The position numbers were made by a program, and so were the translations under genes. A DNA stretch of 64,000 nt from Castanea sativa (taxonomy: Eukaryota > Streptophyta > Magnoliopsida > Fagales > Fagaceae), in assembly GCF_040712315.1 (NCBI RefSeq), contig NC_134013.1, positions 33,143,001-33,207,000 on the forward strand, read 5' to 3'. This document shows positions 10,482 to 22,524 of this stretch, piece by piece. The notes below the pieces were generated by a model. The model saw only the letters and a program-made list of their open reading frames with translations. It did not search any database and was not told the origin of the DNA. Position 1 is the stretch's first letter, and each line of letters opens with the position of its first letter.

Positions 10482-13400
10482 ATGATGGTACAAATTGCGG
10501 TGTGTACCCACGTTCACATTCAGCCTCGTCTCTCTCCCACCCCATCACCCATTTCACTCTCTTTCTCATGTAGGACTCCCACATTCGAAACTAAAACGAA
10601 CAAAGCATGGAAAACACAAGCGGTGAAGCTTGGTGCTGCTATCACTGCTTCTGCTTCCATTTCTGGTTCTGCGTCTTTGAATTCAACAGCTTGTGAGCAA
10701 TTGGTGCCAGAAAACGACGCAAAGAAGAAAAGGGTGTTTTTCTTGGACGTAAATCCTCTTTGTTATGTGGGAAGCACACCAAGTTTACGTTCTTTTGGTC
10801 ACTGGGTCTCTCTTTTCTTCTCTCAAGTCAGCCATAGCGATCCTGTCATTGCTGTAAGCTCTCTGTGTGTCTTTTACTCTCTTTTGGTTTAACATGCCTT
10901 CATAGTGAATTGCATAATATAGTACACAGAGCAAAAGCAAAGTCTTTATTTGCTAGTCAAAAACTATTTCATTGCTCAGTTTTTAGGAGTCTAACTATTC
11001 ATAATTCAACTGCATTCCATGGCCCATTTTGCAAAACCTTAGTCCCGTTTGTTTCTAAAGTGAAAAAGTCATGAAATATGATGTGGATTAAGAACTAAGA
11101 GCAATAGACTCCACACAAACAAGGTATTTTCTAGAATGCAATATTAATTACAAACGAAAGAAATTAATGGTTTAGAGGCACGAGTGAAATCGCTATGTTT
11201 ATGACAACATTTGTCTCCACACAAAAGTTTTCTAAAGGGTTACTAGCAACTAGCAAGTTTGTCTCTATATACAACTAAGCCAGAATTCTTCCAAGTAGCA
11301 ATCTTGGAGAATTGTGTGAATTTCTCTAATTGTGTAAAAATTTGCAAAAGACTTAATATGAAAGCTATATTTATAGACAATGAAGAATGGCATTGGAAAG
11401 TTATCTTTGGAAGTCACTTTGGTTTGTACAAGCCCAAAAATTCGTGCCATGACCTGTTACTAGTCGTTAGAGACAAAATGTCTCATTTCCTCTTTTTTTA
11501 CTGTAAAATCTGGGCATTCTGTAACTTTCCTGCTCGAGCAAGATTGACTTATCTATATGATCTCACTCAAGCTGATGTCAAGTGAGTATTGACTGAGCAT
11601 CCGCCTGACGTTGCTCGTACTCGTTCATCCTCATTTATACTCTGCTCATCTTCAAGCGGATTTCGCCAATTGCCAATAACCTTTCTGTTTGCTGGTTGAA
11701 GCATTGTGTTTGCCATTTGATGCACTCTGTTTGTCAATCACACTGTTGCTTGCATTGTGGCCACGCTCTAGCTAGCTACTAAACTTTGGTTTTATCTTCA
11801 TTGTTTTCTTTTTCATTCTTTTATTTCCCAAGTAAGATTACTCACATATTACAACCTACAGTTGTATATAATATCACCTTATCGAGATGAGATTATTAAT
11901 TCCCATTGCCAAGTATATAAAACTCTTCTGTTTTCTGTTGATTAATCAGTTGCCTGGCTTACATGGAGTAAAAAATGTAGGAATGTTTCTAGAGTTCTCA
12001 TTCATCTGCTCTCTGTTATAGTTATAGGGATGCTGCTGAATTGTCAGTGTAAAGTTTTTTTTCTTTTTTCCCCCTTTTGTAGGGCATGCCTGTTGATTGT
12101 ACTTGTATCCTTGAGTAGGTGTGTTGGTAAAGAAGCCTATATCCTGCTTACTGGCTCAAAACTGTTACATGATATAGTTGTTGAGTTCAATTTTTCAAAT
12201 TTGAATTTTCCTCTTTTGAAGGTTTTTGATTTTCTCAGTTATTTTAAAGTTAGGATAGTTAAATTGCAAAAAGAAATTATGGTGTAGCATAATGTCTCTT
12301 TTTAGAAATGGCGATAGATTTTCTGACCCAAAAAGACAAAAGAAGAAAAGAAAAGAAAGAATGGTTATGTATTTGAATCTCTAATTGCTTAAATATCATT
12401 TTACAGGTTCTTGATGGGGAGGGCGGTAGTGAGCATCGCCGACAGTTATTACCTTCATATAAAGCACACAGGATGAAATTCTTAAGACAATTACCAGCTT
12501 CACAAAGATTTTCAAGGGGTCATGTTGGAAAGTCGCATGGAGTCATCATGGATGTTTTTAGAAAATGCAATGTGCCAGTGAGATAATGACTATGATCTTT
12601 TCATGCTTTCTATATTTTATGAATATGCTTGATAGTAATTCTTATACAATGCAATTCTTTAGGAGTACTTTCTTTACATACCTTGTGTACATGGGGTTCC
12701 TCCTCTTCATCAATAAGAATTGTTACTTTTTTACAAAGAAGTCTTAAGATTCTAATGAATCTAAAGCAGCTTGTATGGTTAGAAGTGTTCATCAATTGTA
12801 TTATACTTTATTAACTTCCAATGAGCTTTAGCTCAAATGGCACCTCCTCCCCTTGTAAGAGTAAGGAAGAGGATGAGGCCATGGGTTCAACACCTGCTGG
12901 GTGTGTGTATGACTTACCAATAAAAAGAAAAAGCATTATGCTTCAATAACTTCTTAAACAATGTGCTTGTAAAGGATATTTAGTTAATGACAATGGTGGT
13001 CAATGTGATGTGTTTGGATTGTAGGGAGACTGCACATTTTCTGTGGCTAAATAAGCTTTTCTCATATTATAATTGTATTACACTTATATTAGTCAATCAA
13101 TTGGACACAACAGTCCAGAAGCACTTGAATATCCTCTTTTTATCATTGAAAATATTTTTCTAGAAAAAAAAACTTCGATAAGAATTTTTTTGGATATATG
13201 CTGTAGTACAACATTTTCATTATTGAGGGCATATTCGCACAGGTCATAAAACTTGAGGGCTATGAAGCAGATGATGTTGTAGCTACACTTGCAGGACAAG
13301 TTCTACAACGGGGCTATCGGGTGGTAATTGCCTCTCCTGATAAAGATTTTAAGCAATTGATTTCAGAAGATGTCCAAATTGTTATGCCTTTAGCAGAGTT

Positions 13401-16400
13401 AGACCGATGGTCCTTTTACACCCTAAAGCACTACATAGCTCAATATGATTGCAATCCGTGCTGTGATTTGAGCCTTAGTAAGTATGAGATGCAATTTGGT
13501 ATTCATCAATTGTCATATTCTAATTGTTAATCTTCTACAACTGCTGGGTACAATTTACATTCTATAAATGCCCATGTGCTCATTTTTCTCCTTTTGAATT
13601 TATAAGATAGATAATCTTACCCAGAGAGCAAAATAAGGGGCCACAAGACCATCCCCCATTCCCCCCACCCCCCCCCACATACGCACTTCCCCCCAAAGAA
13701 AAACTCAATTAATTCCTACAGTTGACATTTAACTATATTTATGTTTTGTTTGCATTCCTTTGGTTGTACCCTTGTTAAGGGGTGAATGGCTAATACTACT
13801 TTCCCTGATTTAAGTGCTCACTCCACGTCAACAATTTTACTTTGTAAAGGTACCATCTCTAACACAAATTTCCTGAAGGGGATACCAAAAGTTTAAGTGC
13901 TCTGTTTGGGTAGTTGAACAGAATGCTTTTTCCACACCAAGTGCAACTTTTCATTAATGCCTATGTCATCTTAAATATTTTATGGCCTCTTTTTCTGGTA
14001 TCAGATAACTTTTTTGTAAACAATATTGTACGTTGGATCATTGCAATTTTTGAATATATTGATGTATCTCATCCTTTAAGGTATTTTTTGCTTATAGTTT
14101 CTCATGTAGTGTGCCCCTCTTTTGGAAGATCTTATGTTGCTTATGATGTTCTCTGGTTTGGTTTAGAAATTTGTCATTTTGGTTCACAAAGAATTATCTA
14201 GAGAGAGAGCCATGGAATTGGCAGAGGGTAGTGAGAACATGATGATAGTTTGGACAATAATTCTGCAGTAATGTATTATAGAGCATTTCATTTTTGTCCC
14301 AATGATGTGGTTGCTGGTTAAGAAAAGAGTAACTTATGAGTAGGTCTACATTTTTATTGTTAAAGAATAAGTTGGGAGTTCTCCTTTGGACAGTTCTTTA
14401 CAGCTTTCATGAGTTTCATCTCTGTGGCTTCATCTGCATCTTAGATGGTGAAACCTGAGAGCTGAACCAAACGACCTCCTTTTCAGTTAATATAGATCAT
14501 TATTAAGACAACTCAAACTGGACCAGTGAACTGGCCACTATAAATATGTATATAACTATATAAAAAGTTATACTTACTTTCATATGCTGTTCCACACCAT
14601 GACACACAAGATGAATTGTTTTTGTTTATATTTGAAGAATTTGGAGTGGGGAAAAGCTCTCATGGCAGTTAATGTTGAATGCCTGGTACAACCGATCTGG
14701 TATTAAATTAATTATTTCATTTGCTACACACTCCCAAACTCAAGATAGCTTGTGTACTATGTAGAGGAGCGAGTGAGGGAGTGAGGAGTGATGTTCACCA
14801 ATTCTTTCTTTTAAAACCATTTCAATGGGCCTACTCACCCTTTTAGCTTAATTTGTTTATTTGGTCTTGATAAGCTGGGTGCAAACATGATGGCACAACC
14901 ATTGCTTGGCTAGAGAAGATGTATTCCCTTTGGAAGCCGGAGACTAAGGCAAAGCCAAGCAAGGAGCTTTTTTTTTGGTTTGGGAATAATTGTCCATTAG
15001 TTAATTAGGTCATTAATATTTTATTTGTTTTTTCATTGGAGTCAAGGGTATTTGGGTAATTAGGTAATTGTTGGTTGTGGATTTTGATTCATGTACAGGC
15101 TTTGGTCCATGGTTCAATTCAATTAGAAGTTTGTTTACTGGTCAAAGTAGGAATTCTAGTCCTATTAGGAAAAGTTTAGATTTGGTGCCTATATGTGCAT
15201 TGTACTCAAATTAAAAGAGTTGATTAATAGAATTTGAGTGTTTGGAGTGTTGAACTTGTTTATGTATACTATTCACATAATCACAAGTATTATTTATGTG
15301 CACTGACACTATTTATATATCATTTAGATTTTAGACTAGTGTTCATGGTACTGTTCACAACCTGTGAATAAGTTCAATTTTAGTTTCTTCTCACCTCTTT
15401 TGCAACTATAAATCAAACCTTTCCCTTCCCTACTAAAACCCTTGGCATTCTTTGAACCTTGACCATTCTTTCTAAAGTTCTAAACCATAGATACTCAAAT
15501 CTCCTAACCCTAAGCCCATACATAGACTGATTTTTCCAATCTGTCCTACATCGGGATGGTATTGATTTCTAATATGTTTCTTGTGTGTAATTATGTATGC
15601 TTTGAAAAATGTAAACATTTGTAAGAGCAGAATCAAAGTAAAATATTCATCCTGGCTTGATTTTTTCCATGATAATGTATTCTTTTGTTTTTCAAATTGG
15701 TTTTGGGTTTCATTTTTTTATTCAGTGATGGAAAACCAACCCAACCTAAATGAGCTCTGCACCTATAGTTGCAATTGTTTTACAAGTTAATAGATCAGTA
15801 TAAAAATATCTCATGTTGGTGGCAAGTTATCATTAGTGATTGAAAATTCTGTTTTGACCCCTATGTAACTAAACAACAGCAATTCTAGAAGTTTATTGTG
15901 GATTTTAGCACAAGCAAATATATTAATCACAGATACCAAATCAGAATCAAACACAGTAATATCAAAGCAGTAAAATCAAGAACACAAAGATTTGGTAACA
16001 AAGTCGAAAACCAATGAAGAACTTCTTCAATGGAAAAACCACTCAGAGATAATTTACCCCACAAGGAAATCCACTGTAAAAAGAGTTACAGATTAACTTA
16101 GAAAACCTTTGTAGCTAACTCTATTTTACCCATTAGACAACGTGTTTACTTCACCAGAGCAACTCCAAATTGTCCTTCATGAATGATGCGTCTGCTTCAA
16201 GATGGAACTACGAGATCTCAGCTCAGGCACTGATACAAGGCAAGGATCTCTGCGGTTTCAACAAAGATATAGGTTTTTGAATATCTTGATTGAGGGTCCA
16301 ACATGAGGGAAGAAGAATAAGAACAAGTTTTTTTTTTTTTTTTCAAGACACAAGGGAAGGCTTTCAAGGTTCTCAATGATATGGCGGCCTTCTTAGCATG

Positions 16401-17563
16401 AAATTTTGTGCATTAAATAGTATTTATAGGTAGTATAAAAAGCCAGCACAAAAAGTTTTACAAATAAAATTAGAAGTACAATACATGTGAGGTGAATGTT
16501 CAGGTTGCTCTAATGTTTCACTTGAGTGAAATTCTTCATCCTACAATTCTTCAAACAGCTCCCAAAACTTGATTTCACCTAAAATTCTTAAACAGAAATT
16601 GCCAATGCTAAATCTTAACAGTTATATATGCATGTGGTGTCAGTTTTTATAGCAACAAAATGATAGTTTCATATATTTCTTTTCTGCACTACTTTTGTCT
16701 TGTCCTATATTAAAGTGATATCCAGAGATTGAATCATGACATTGAATTTTTATGGGGTAAGGTCAAAATGAGAGAATTGATCTAATTGATACTAAGGCTT
16801 AGGATTCTCTATGGTTGTATTGAGAAAAAGTATAATAGAAACAAAGACAAACAAGAAGACGATTAGATTTGTACATTCTTTCTCTTTCCAAACTGTCTTC
16901 ACTATTTAAATACTACCACCATGTGATCAAAGAACAAACATACCACTGGCTATAATGTGTTTTATTTTCTCTTCATTATCTAACCACTGCTGTTTTTGTG
17001 TAGGATGCATTGTGGGTGATGATGTTGATGGTGTTCCTGGGATCCAACATATGGCCCCTGGATTTGGTCGAAAGACTGCCCTTAAGCTTTTAAAAAAGCA
17101 TGGTTCATTGGAAAATTTACTAAATGCTGCTGCAGTGAGAACTGTAGGGCGACAGTATGCTCAAGACGCCCTTACAAAGTACGCTGATTACCTGCGGAGG
17201 AATTACAAGGTTCTTGCCTTAAGAAGGTAAAGCATTTCCTTTTTTATTTTACTTTTCCCTTTTCTTTTTGCTTAGTGAGGGACATTTTTCCTGGTGAAGG
17301 GTTTACCATAGAAAATGCTTCAATCAGAGTTCCCTTCTTTTTTTCTTTTCTTTGATCAATTCCGAGTTTCTTCAATCATCCCTAGTTATTCATTCCTGAA
17401 ATCACTGTCATACAGGGATGTTGATGTTCAACTTAAAGAGGAGTGGTTGATTAAGAGAGAAACACACAATGATTCAACTACTCTATGTAATTTCTTCAAA
17501 TTGTTGGAAGGAACTAAGAAGCTCACACATCAATCTCATGGATCTTATTTTTCAAATGGCTAA
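10482..17563 (+). CDS. Organellar 5'-3' exonuclease family protein
   Basis: Five exons join in frame to 382 residues: 10482-10853, 12407-12577, 13243-13477, 17004-17226 and 17416-17563. The protein resembles the 5'-nuclease domain of bacterial DNA polymerase I, made in plants as a stand-alone organelle protein (Arabidopsis At3g52050 and At1g34380). After an N-terminal Ser/Thr-rich presequence come RVFFLDVNPL, LDGEGGSEHRRQLLPSYKAHR, GYEADDVVATLAGQ, ASPDKDFKQL and VGDDVDGVPGI, supplying the metal-binding acidic residues. The helix-3-turn-helix DNA-binding part follows (FGRKTALKLLKKHGSLENLL). ATG 10482 is chosen because it starts the open frame before the presequence; a second ATG follows directly. 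It probably removes primers or flaps in plastid or mitochondrial DNA (family knowledge). A GT donor at 17572 hints at a 3'-UTR intron. Intron 3 (3.5 kb) carries a solo LTR. Confidence 0.92.
12822..12933 (+). mobile_element. tRNA-derived SINE in exonuclease intron 2
   Basis: Pol III promoter boxes are visible: A-box TAGCTCAAATGG at 12829-12840 and B-box GGTTCAACACC at 12884-12894, correctly spaced, followed by ACTTACCAATAAAAAG and an A-rich tail. A related element lies at 53557-53668. No open frame, as expected. Confidence 0.7.
15897..16620 (-). mobile_element. Solo LTR in exonuclease intron 3
   Basis: Read on the minus strand it opens TGTTAAGATTTAGCA at 16620 and closes AAAATCCACA at 15897, the TG...CA ends of an LTR. 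It has a TATA-like CTATAAATAC inside. The flanking pentamers (TTTAT at 15892-15896 and GTTAT at 16621-16625) match at four of five positions, consistent with an aged target duplication. No internal domain is next to it, so it is solo. Confidence 0.5.
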
Positions 17564-17653
17564 AACCCAACAGGTGATTTCTCTCATCTTTTTAAAGAAT
17601 GAGTAAGACTAGACTTCTTTTGGGGATTGAATTGAATACTCTCGGAGTATTTT

Positions 17654-17793
17654 AAGTGCCCGTGTGATATGGCTTATTTTCTGCTTTTTGAAAATGCAGT
17701 TGTTTGATAAAGCTGTACCTAGAAAAAATGAAGTTTAAAAAGTTTATACTTTGAAAAAGTGCAGTTTGAAACTGCATTACCAAACGAGCACTC
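17654..17793. mobile_element. Small MITE-like inverted-repeat element
   Basis: The left end (AAGTGCCCGTGTGATAT) and the inverted right end (GAGTGCTCGTTTGGTAA) pair over most of about 17 bases, with an AT-rich 140-bp body containing the mirrored phrases GAAAATGCAGTT and AACTGCATTACC. No clear target duplication was found, so the superfamily is not assigned. Confidence 0.45.
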
Positions 17794-20427
17794 AGTCTCC
17801 TGGGGCTGGAATTTTTACACGAAGTTTTTGCATCAAAGAATCAAAACAGCAGTGAAAGTAATTGTTTGAGGCTCTAACACTGTAAATCCCAATGGTAGCA
17901 ACCCTCTTGGATTGAACTCTAAATGGCTTTTGTGCAAATTATTTATGGGGTTGAATAGGAACCTATTAAAGGCTAATCTGCTCAAATCAAATTCCTACAC
18001 TATGATTTTTACAATAACATTTGGATGAAATTCATTCATAACTCATGCATAAAAATGGCAAGTTAATATAGTGACAGCTTTCACATCTTATTCTTATGTT
18101 CTGCATTTCTGTCTGATGGGATGTTTAAAATTTGAGGCATAACTTATCCAAAAAAATGAAACTTGAAATTTTAGAAAAAAAATCACAAGAAATTTCATAT
18201 TAGGTGCCTATTCTGTTGTTGGAGTAGAAATTGGGAGATTATCAAATGTTTGACTTCAACTTTCTCAGATGTTAGCACTCACAAAAAGAGAAGTTCTAGA
18301 AGTGCAACAAATAATTTTATTATGATATAAGGTCTCAGATAATTTTAATGAGACAAGTGTCTGATTTAAGTTTAACTCAGACAATTGTAGGATGCAAAAC
18401 TTTTTGTCATAAGTGTTTAAAACACCTACATACTGAAGGTAAAGCCCAATGATTATGGCTATTATACAGCATCTGACATCAAGACACCCCCACCAGGCTC
18501 AAATATTTAAAAAATAGAAAAAAGAAATTATGAACCAACTGTGCAACCATAATTTTGTCAAATGGAGGATGGAGATAGATGATTAACCATAATGACATTA
18601 CTTTCAAAATAAAATTGCTCAACTTTATTTTCCTCAGAAAAGTTCACTTTAAAATGCACAAATATTGACCTTAGATGGCAATGAATTACTCTTTTAAAAA
18701 TGTTCCTTTAGTACGGAGCTAAGTTTAACTAATAGATCCTTAGTTTCTGCTAAAATAATTAAATCTTTGCTGAAAAGACTTTATAAATATATAAGGGTCC
18801 TAGTTTAGCATAGATATCTTCAAAGAAATATCTGTAGTGTAAACTTATGTAATTGCCTTTCTTGTAAATTCATTATTTCTCTCATATTCATGTTAATTGA
18901 CATCTGGCCTTGGTTTAGAAGATACCTAGCATAAAGCATATTTAGAACCTTACTATAATTTGATATGATGTTCATGGTTTTTATTCATAGAAAAATAATT
19001 TCTCCATTCTTTGATGGCTATTATTAAGTTATATGTGCAATTTGAAAGCAAATTTGCAACTTTTATTTGATCAATCTGATTAAAATAGTCACATTGCCTT
19101 ACATGTGTTCTCTTCAACAAGCAAGTTATGGTCTGTTACTTTGTTATGTTATGGAGTAATTTTATTCAGAAATGGAGGGATAAAGATATCAGAAGCGGCC
19201 GAGGGAATAAACCCTTGACAGGGTTTATTTGATTAGCACTATAAAATGCTCTAGTAGACTAATGTCATTGTCAATTTTGTAGGATATCTCCAGATGAAGA
19301 ATTAGTATGCATGATAACCAAGAGCATTAGAGACATTAAACTGACAATTCAAGTGAACTGCCATATTCTAGCATAGAGCTGTAGTAGCTCAAAAATGAAG
19401 AGGGCTAATCAGGTTATTAAAATTTGATGTTCCTTGTGCAGATTTTACTGTAGGTATGGCTGCGCTTTTTTAGTAATGCTTTCGCTCTATTTTTTTCTCC
19501 CCAGTGGCAACCAATTGGTTTTTTATGTTAATTATTTACTTCTTTGCTGGTTCATAGGGTTCTTTATGCAGTGGGGATAAGAGAAACTTCACAGGACATG
19601 GTGGCTTGCAATGCAGTCAGGCACAATTCTTATTTCTGAAAGACAACAATGTTGGATTGGCTAAAACGGGCTCCAATTTCCAAATGCAGGCTGTTGGAAA
19701 TCAGGAACTTTAAATTTGATCAATATGTCTATGCGGCGATCCCTGCAAAAGCAATTTTCGATGCTTATCTGTTTATCGTTTTTCCTCCCCTGAACTATAT
19801 CTGAGTGGACTAGAGATTTATATATTGCTTTCTCTTGGTTATAATGTTTCTTACATGACAAGATGTCAATAGCTTCACCTTGGACCAAGTTTTCGTCATT
19901 CTCATCACCCCTTGCCCTTTGGCATGATGCTAAAGATATATTTTTCTCTTTTCTTTCTGGGACATTTTGGTTCAGCCATAGTGTAAACTTCTTATGTGGA
20001 TCATCTTCCCTGTTCAAACTTCATCATCGTTATTGTTATCATAATTGAAACATATCCCATTTGGTACATTCTTTATTTCGTTCAAGTGGTATATGCAAAT
20101 TCGCTCAAAACATTTCTGGCAACTAAAGAAAATTGTCTTAGCTTATGCATTCAAATTAAGGTATTGAAGAAATTAAAACTTAGAATGCCACTTTAGTGGG
20201 TTCCTATTATTAATAAAGGCCTCACAGCTTTGTGGTATTTTACTCTTCTTTCAAAGAGAAACTTTAGGATTCCACTTATAGTGAGTCTTGATTATATTTA
20301 TTTTTATTGACCCTTCCAATTACTAATGAAGTACAGTAAATCGTGAATTGAACTAACAATTTTATTCTTTACATTATTTTGTGGTCTTTTCTTTTGATCC
20401 TTTTAGTGTTGGATCTGGACTCATACT

Positions 20428-20536
20428 CATACATAACCCTATATACATTTGACATGGTACATAAATTCGGCGAAGGAAAGGTAGGAGTGGGCAGTTTCTA
20501 TCATTAAATGTTTATATAGGGTTATGGTTATGTATG
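20428..20536. repeat. Foldback repeat, copy 1
   Basis: CATACATAACCCTATATAC at the left is mirrored by TATATAGGGTTATGGTTATG at the right, so the unit folds back on itself. The left flank (CTTTTGATCC then TTTAGTGTTGG) and the middle (GGAAAGGTAGG) recur at 23750-23905. Confidence 0.5.
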
Positions 20537-22491
20537 ACTTATGAGCACATGAAAAACTATTCATCAAAAAAAAAAAAAAAAAAGAGTACATGAAAAACTT
20601 GCTACACGTTATATGCACGGCCACCAAATCTCAACATCACATCTATCACATTTAATACCTTATTGCCACACATAAAAAATACAATGTCTATGCACAACCA
20701 CAGAAAATGTTTACCAATATCCAAATAAGCATAATTCAAGTCAATCTGGCAAATATGAGAGACTGTTGATGTTTGCCTTGCTAAAAGGGTTCAGGAAGGC
20801 TATAAATGCCCCTCCCTTTCCTTTTTTTTTTTTTTTTTTTGGAGAGGCCCTTTCCTCATTTTATTAATCGACAATAACAACAATCAAAAATATCCATTTT
20901 TAAGTCAAGAGAGATTGATTTACCAGGGAATGCACTGTTAGGCGCATAACTTGGAGTTAGGAGTGCTGCATTCTTTATGTGAGAGGTGATTCAAGTATCC
21001 TCGTTACATTTAATACCATCTCCACAAATAGACAAAGAGGCTATGACTATATTTTTATAATAATATAGATATATTATAAAGTTTTAAAATTTGGAAGAAA
21101 TTTTTTTTGTCTCCTTCCAAAATTTAAAAGTTAGCTCAAAAAATTCAAAAAATAAAATGCTCATTTGACGAATTTATGCGGTTGACAGCTCCTCCCAACC
21201 ATTTTTACATAACATATTTCAAAATGGTAACGATATCAATTTGTTCAGCTAAAAAGAAATTACACAAATTTGTTCATATCTTTATAATTATTATTTTTAA
21301 AAATATTACTGTGTTTGACACTTTACGATGTTTACTGTCTAGGGTCTAATTTTTTTTTTTTTTTTTTGAGAAACAAACTAATTGCTAAACACACACTTTA
21401 ATTACACTCTCTTACTATGCTCAAATACATTAATTAACCCAAAGTATTGCTACAAAAAAGTCTAACTCTTATAGTAGTAGGGTTCTAGGATCTAAGTTAA
21501 ATGTTTAAAACTTTATGATTTGGGTGCTCCCATGCTACTGTCTTGTTCCACCTAAAACCGTTCCTCTTTTTTTTTTTTCTTAAAAAAAAAAAACTTAACT
21601 ACAGGTTAGAAGAATATTAAACATAATGCTGAGTGGCTAGGGCTAGGCTAAATATTTGTACTTTTGGGTTTTTTGTTTTTGTTTTTTCTAACTTTTTTTT
21701 TGTTTTTTGAGAAACAAACACATGCAAAGAAGCGGGAAATGAATTCTAATACGAAGGCATACCATAATTCCACTCAAAAATCATAGTAACTTTTAAAGAA
21801 AAGTAAGGCAAGTTAAACTGCACATAACACACTTTCTAAGACAATATGGGATAATTACCCATTTCTTTTAGAAGTAATCACACACACAAGAGAGAGAGAA
21901 TTTTTTTAAAACTTGCTAACAATAAATATATATTTTTTTTTTAGTTTGAATAATATCAGACATATAATAATGAAATAATAATATAAGTATATAACATTTA
22001 ATTGATTTACATATTATGGGACAGCCAATTACAATATTAACCTCATAAATTATAAGTCGTGAAAATGATCCAAAATTAAGTTTCATAACAAAATAGTAGA
22101 TGGTTTCTAAGAAACTCCTTAATTTTATAGTTTATACATTTTTTTTTATAGGAAATTTTATACATCAAAAGTGAAAATTGCTCCTTCCAAAAAATTTGGA
22201 AGGTAGTGGTGAGAAAAATGAACCGAAAAAAAATTAAAGGGCTATTCAAAAATGTTTTTAGTTTTGGTTTTTACAGCTTTCTTTTCACTGATAATTTGAA
22301 TACTTGGGCAGTATTGAAAAGTGAAAATAAACCCAAACCAAACACAGCCTTATCTAATCTTGTTTGTCCCGGGATATAGAGGCAGTAGAGTAGAAGAAAG
22401 AAGAGATAACAAAAACTTTATCCTCATTGGCTCTATCTCTCGGTTTCTGACTTTCTGTTGTTGTCTCCAAATTCAGAGTTCACAAAGCAAA

Positions 22492-22518
22492 CAGAAGAAG
22501 AAGAAGAAGAAGAAGAAA
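22492..22518. repeat. (GAA)n microsatellite in PYG7 5' leader
   Basis: About eight GAA units followed by an A run end immediately before the PYG7 start codon at 22525. Its length is likely to vary between individuals. Confidence 0.8.
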
Positions 22519-22524
22519 AAAAAA

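Larger units (their letters stand above)
17564..22524. other. Intergenic, exonuclease to PYG7
   Basis: About 5 kb without a recognisable protein. The first 2 kb may include 3'-UTR exons of the exonuclease gene: a donor lies at 17572 and an acceptor-like TTCATAG near 19558. A MITE-like unit (17654-17793) and a foldback unit (20428-20536) are listed separately. The rest is AT-rich with long T runs. The last 200 bases are the likely promoter and leader of PYG7. Confidence 0.4.

Noticed and set aside
11520..11680. LTR-like phrase in exonuclease intron 1 (GCTCGAGCAAGATTGACTT)
   Set aside because: The resemblance to plant LTR leaders is only stylistic; no termini found.
14930..15270. Possible second LTR fragment in exonuclease intron 3
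   Set aside because: It has a promoter-like AGGAAAAGTTTAG..CTATATG stretch, but no TG/CA ends or target duplication could be placed.
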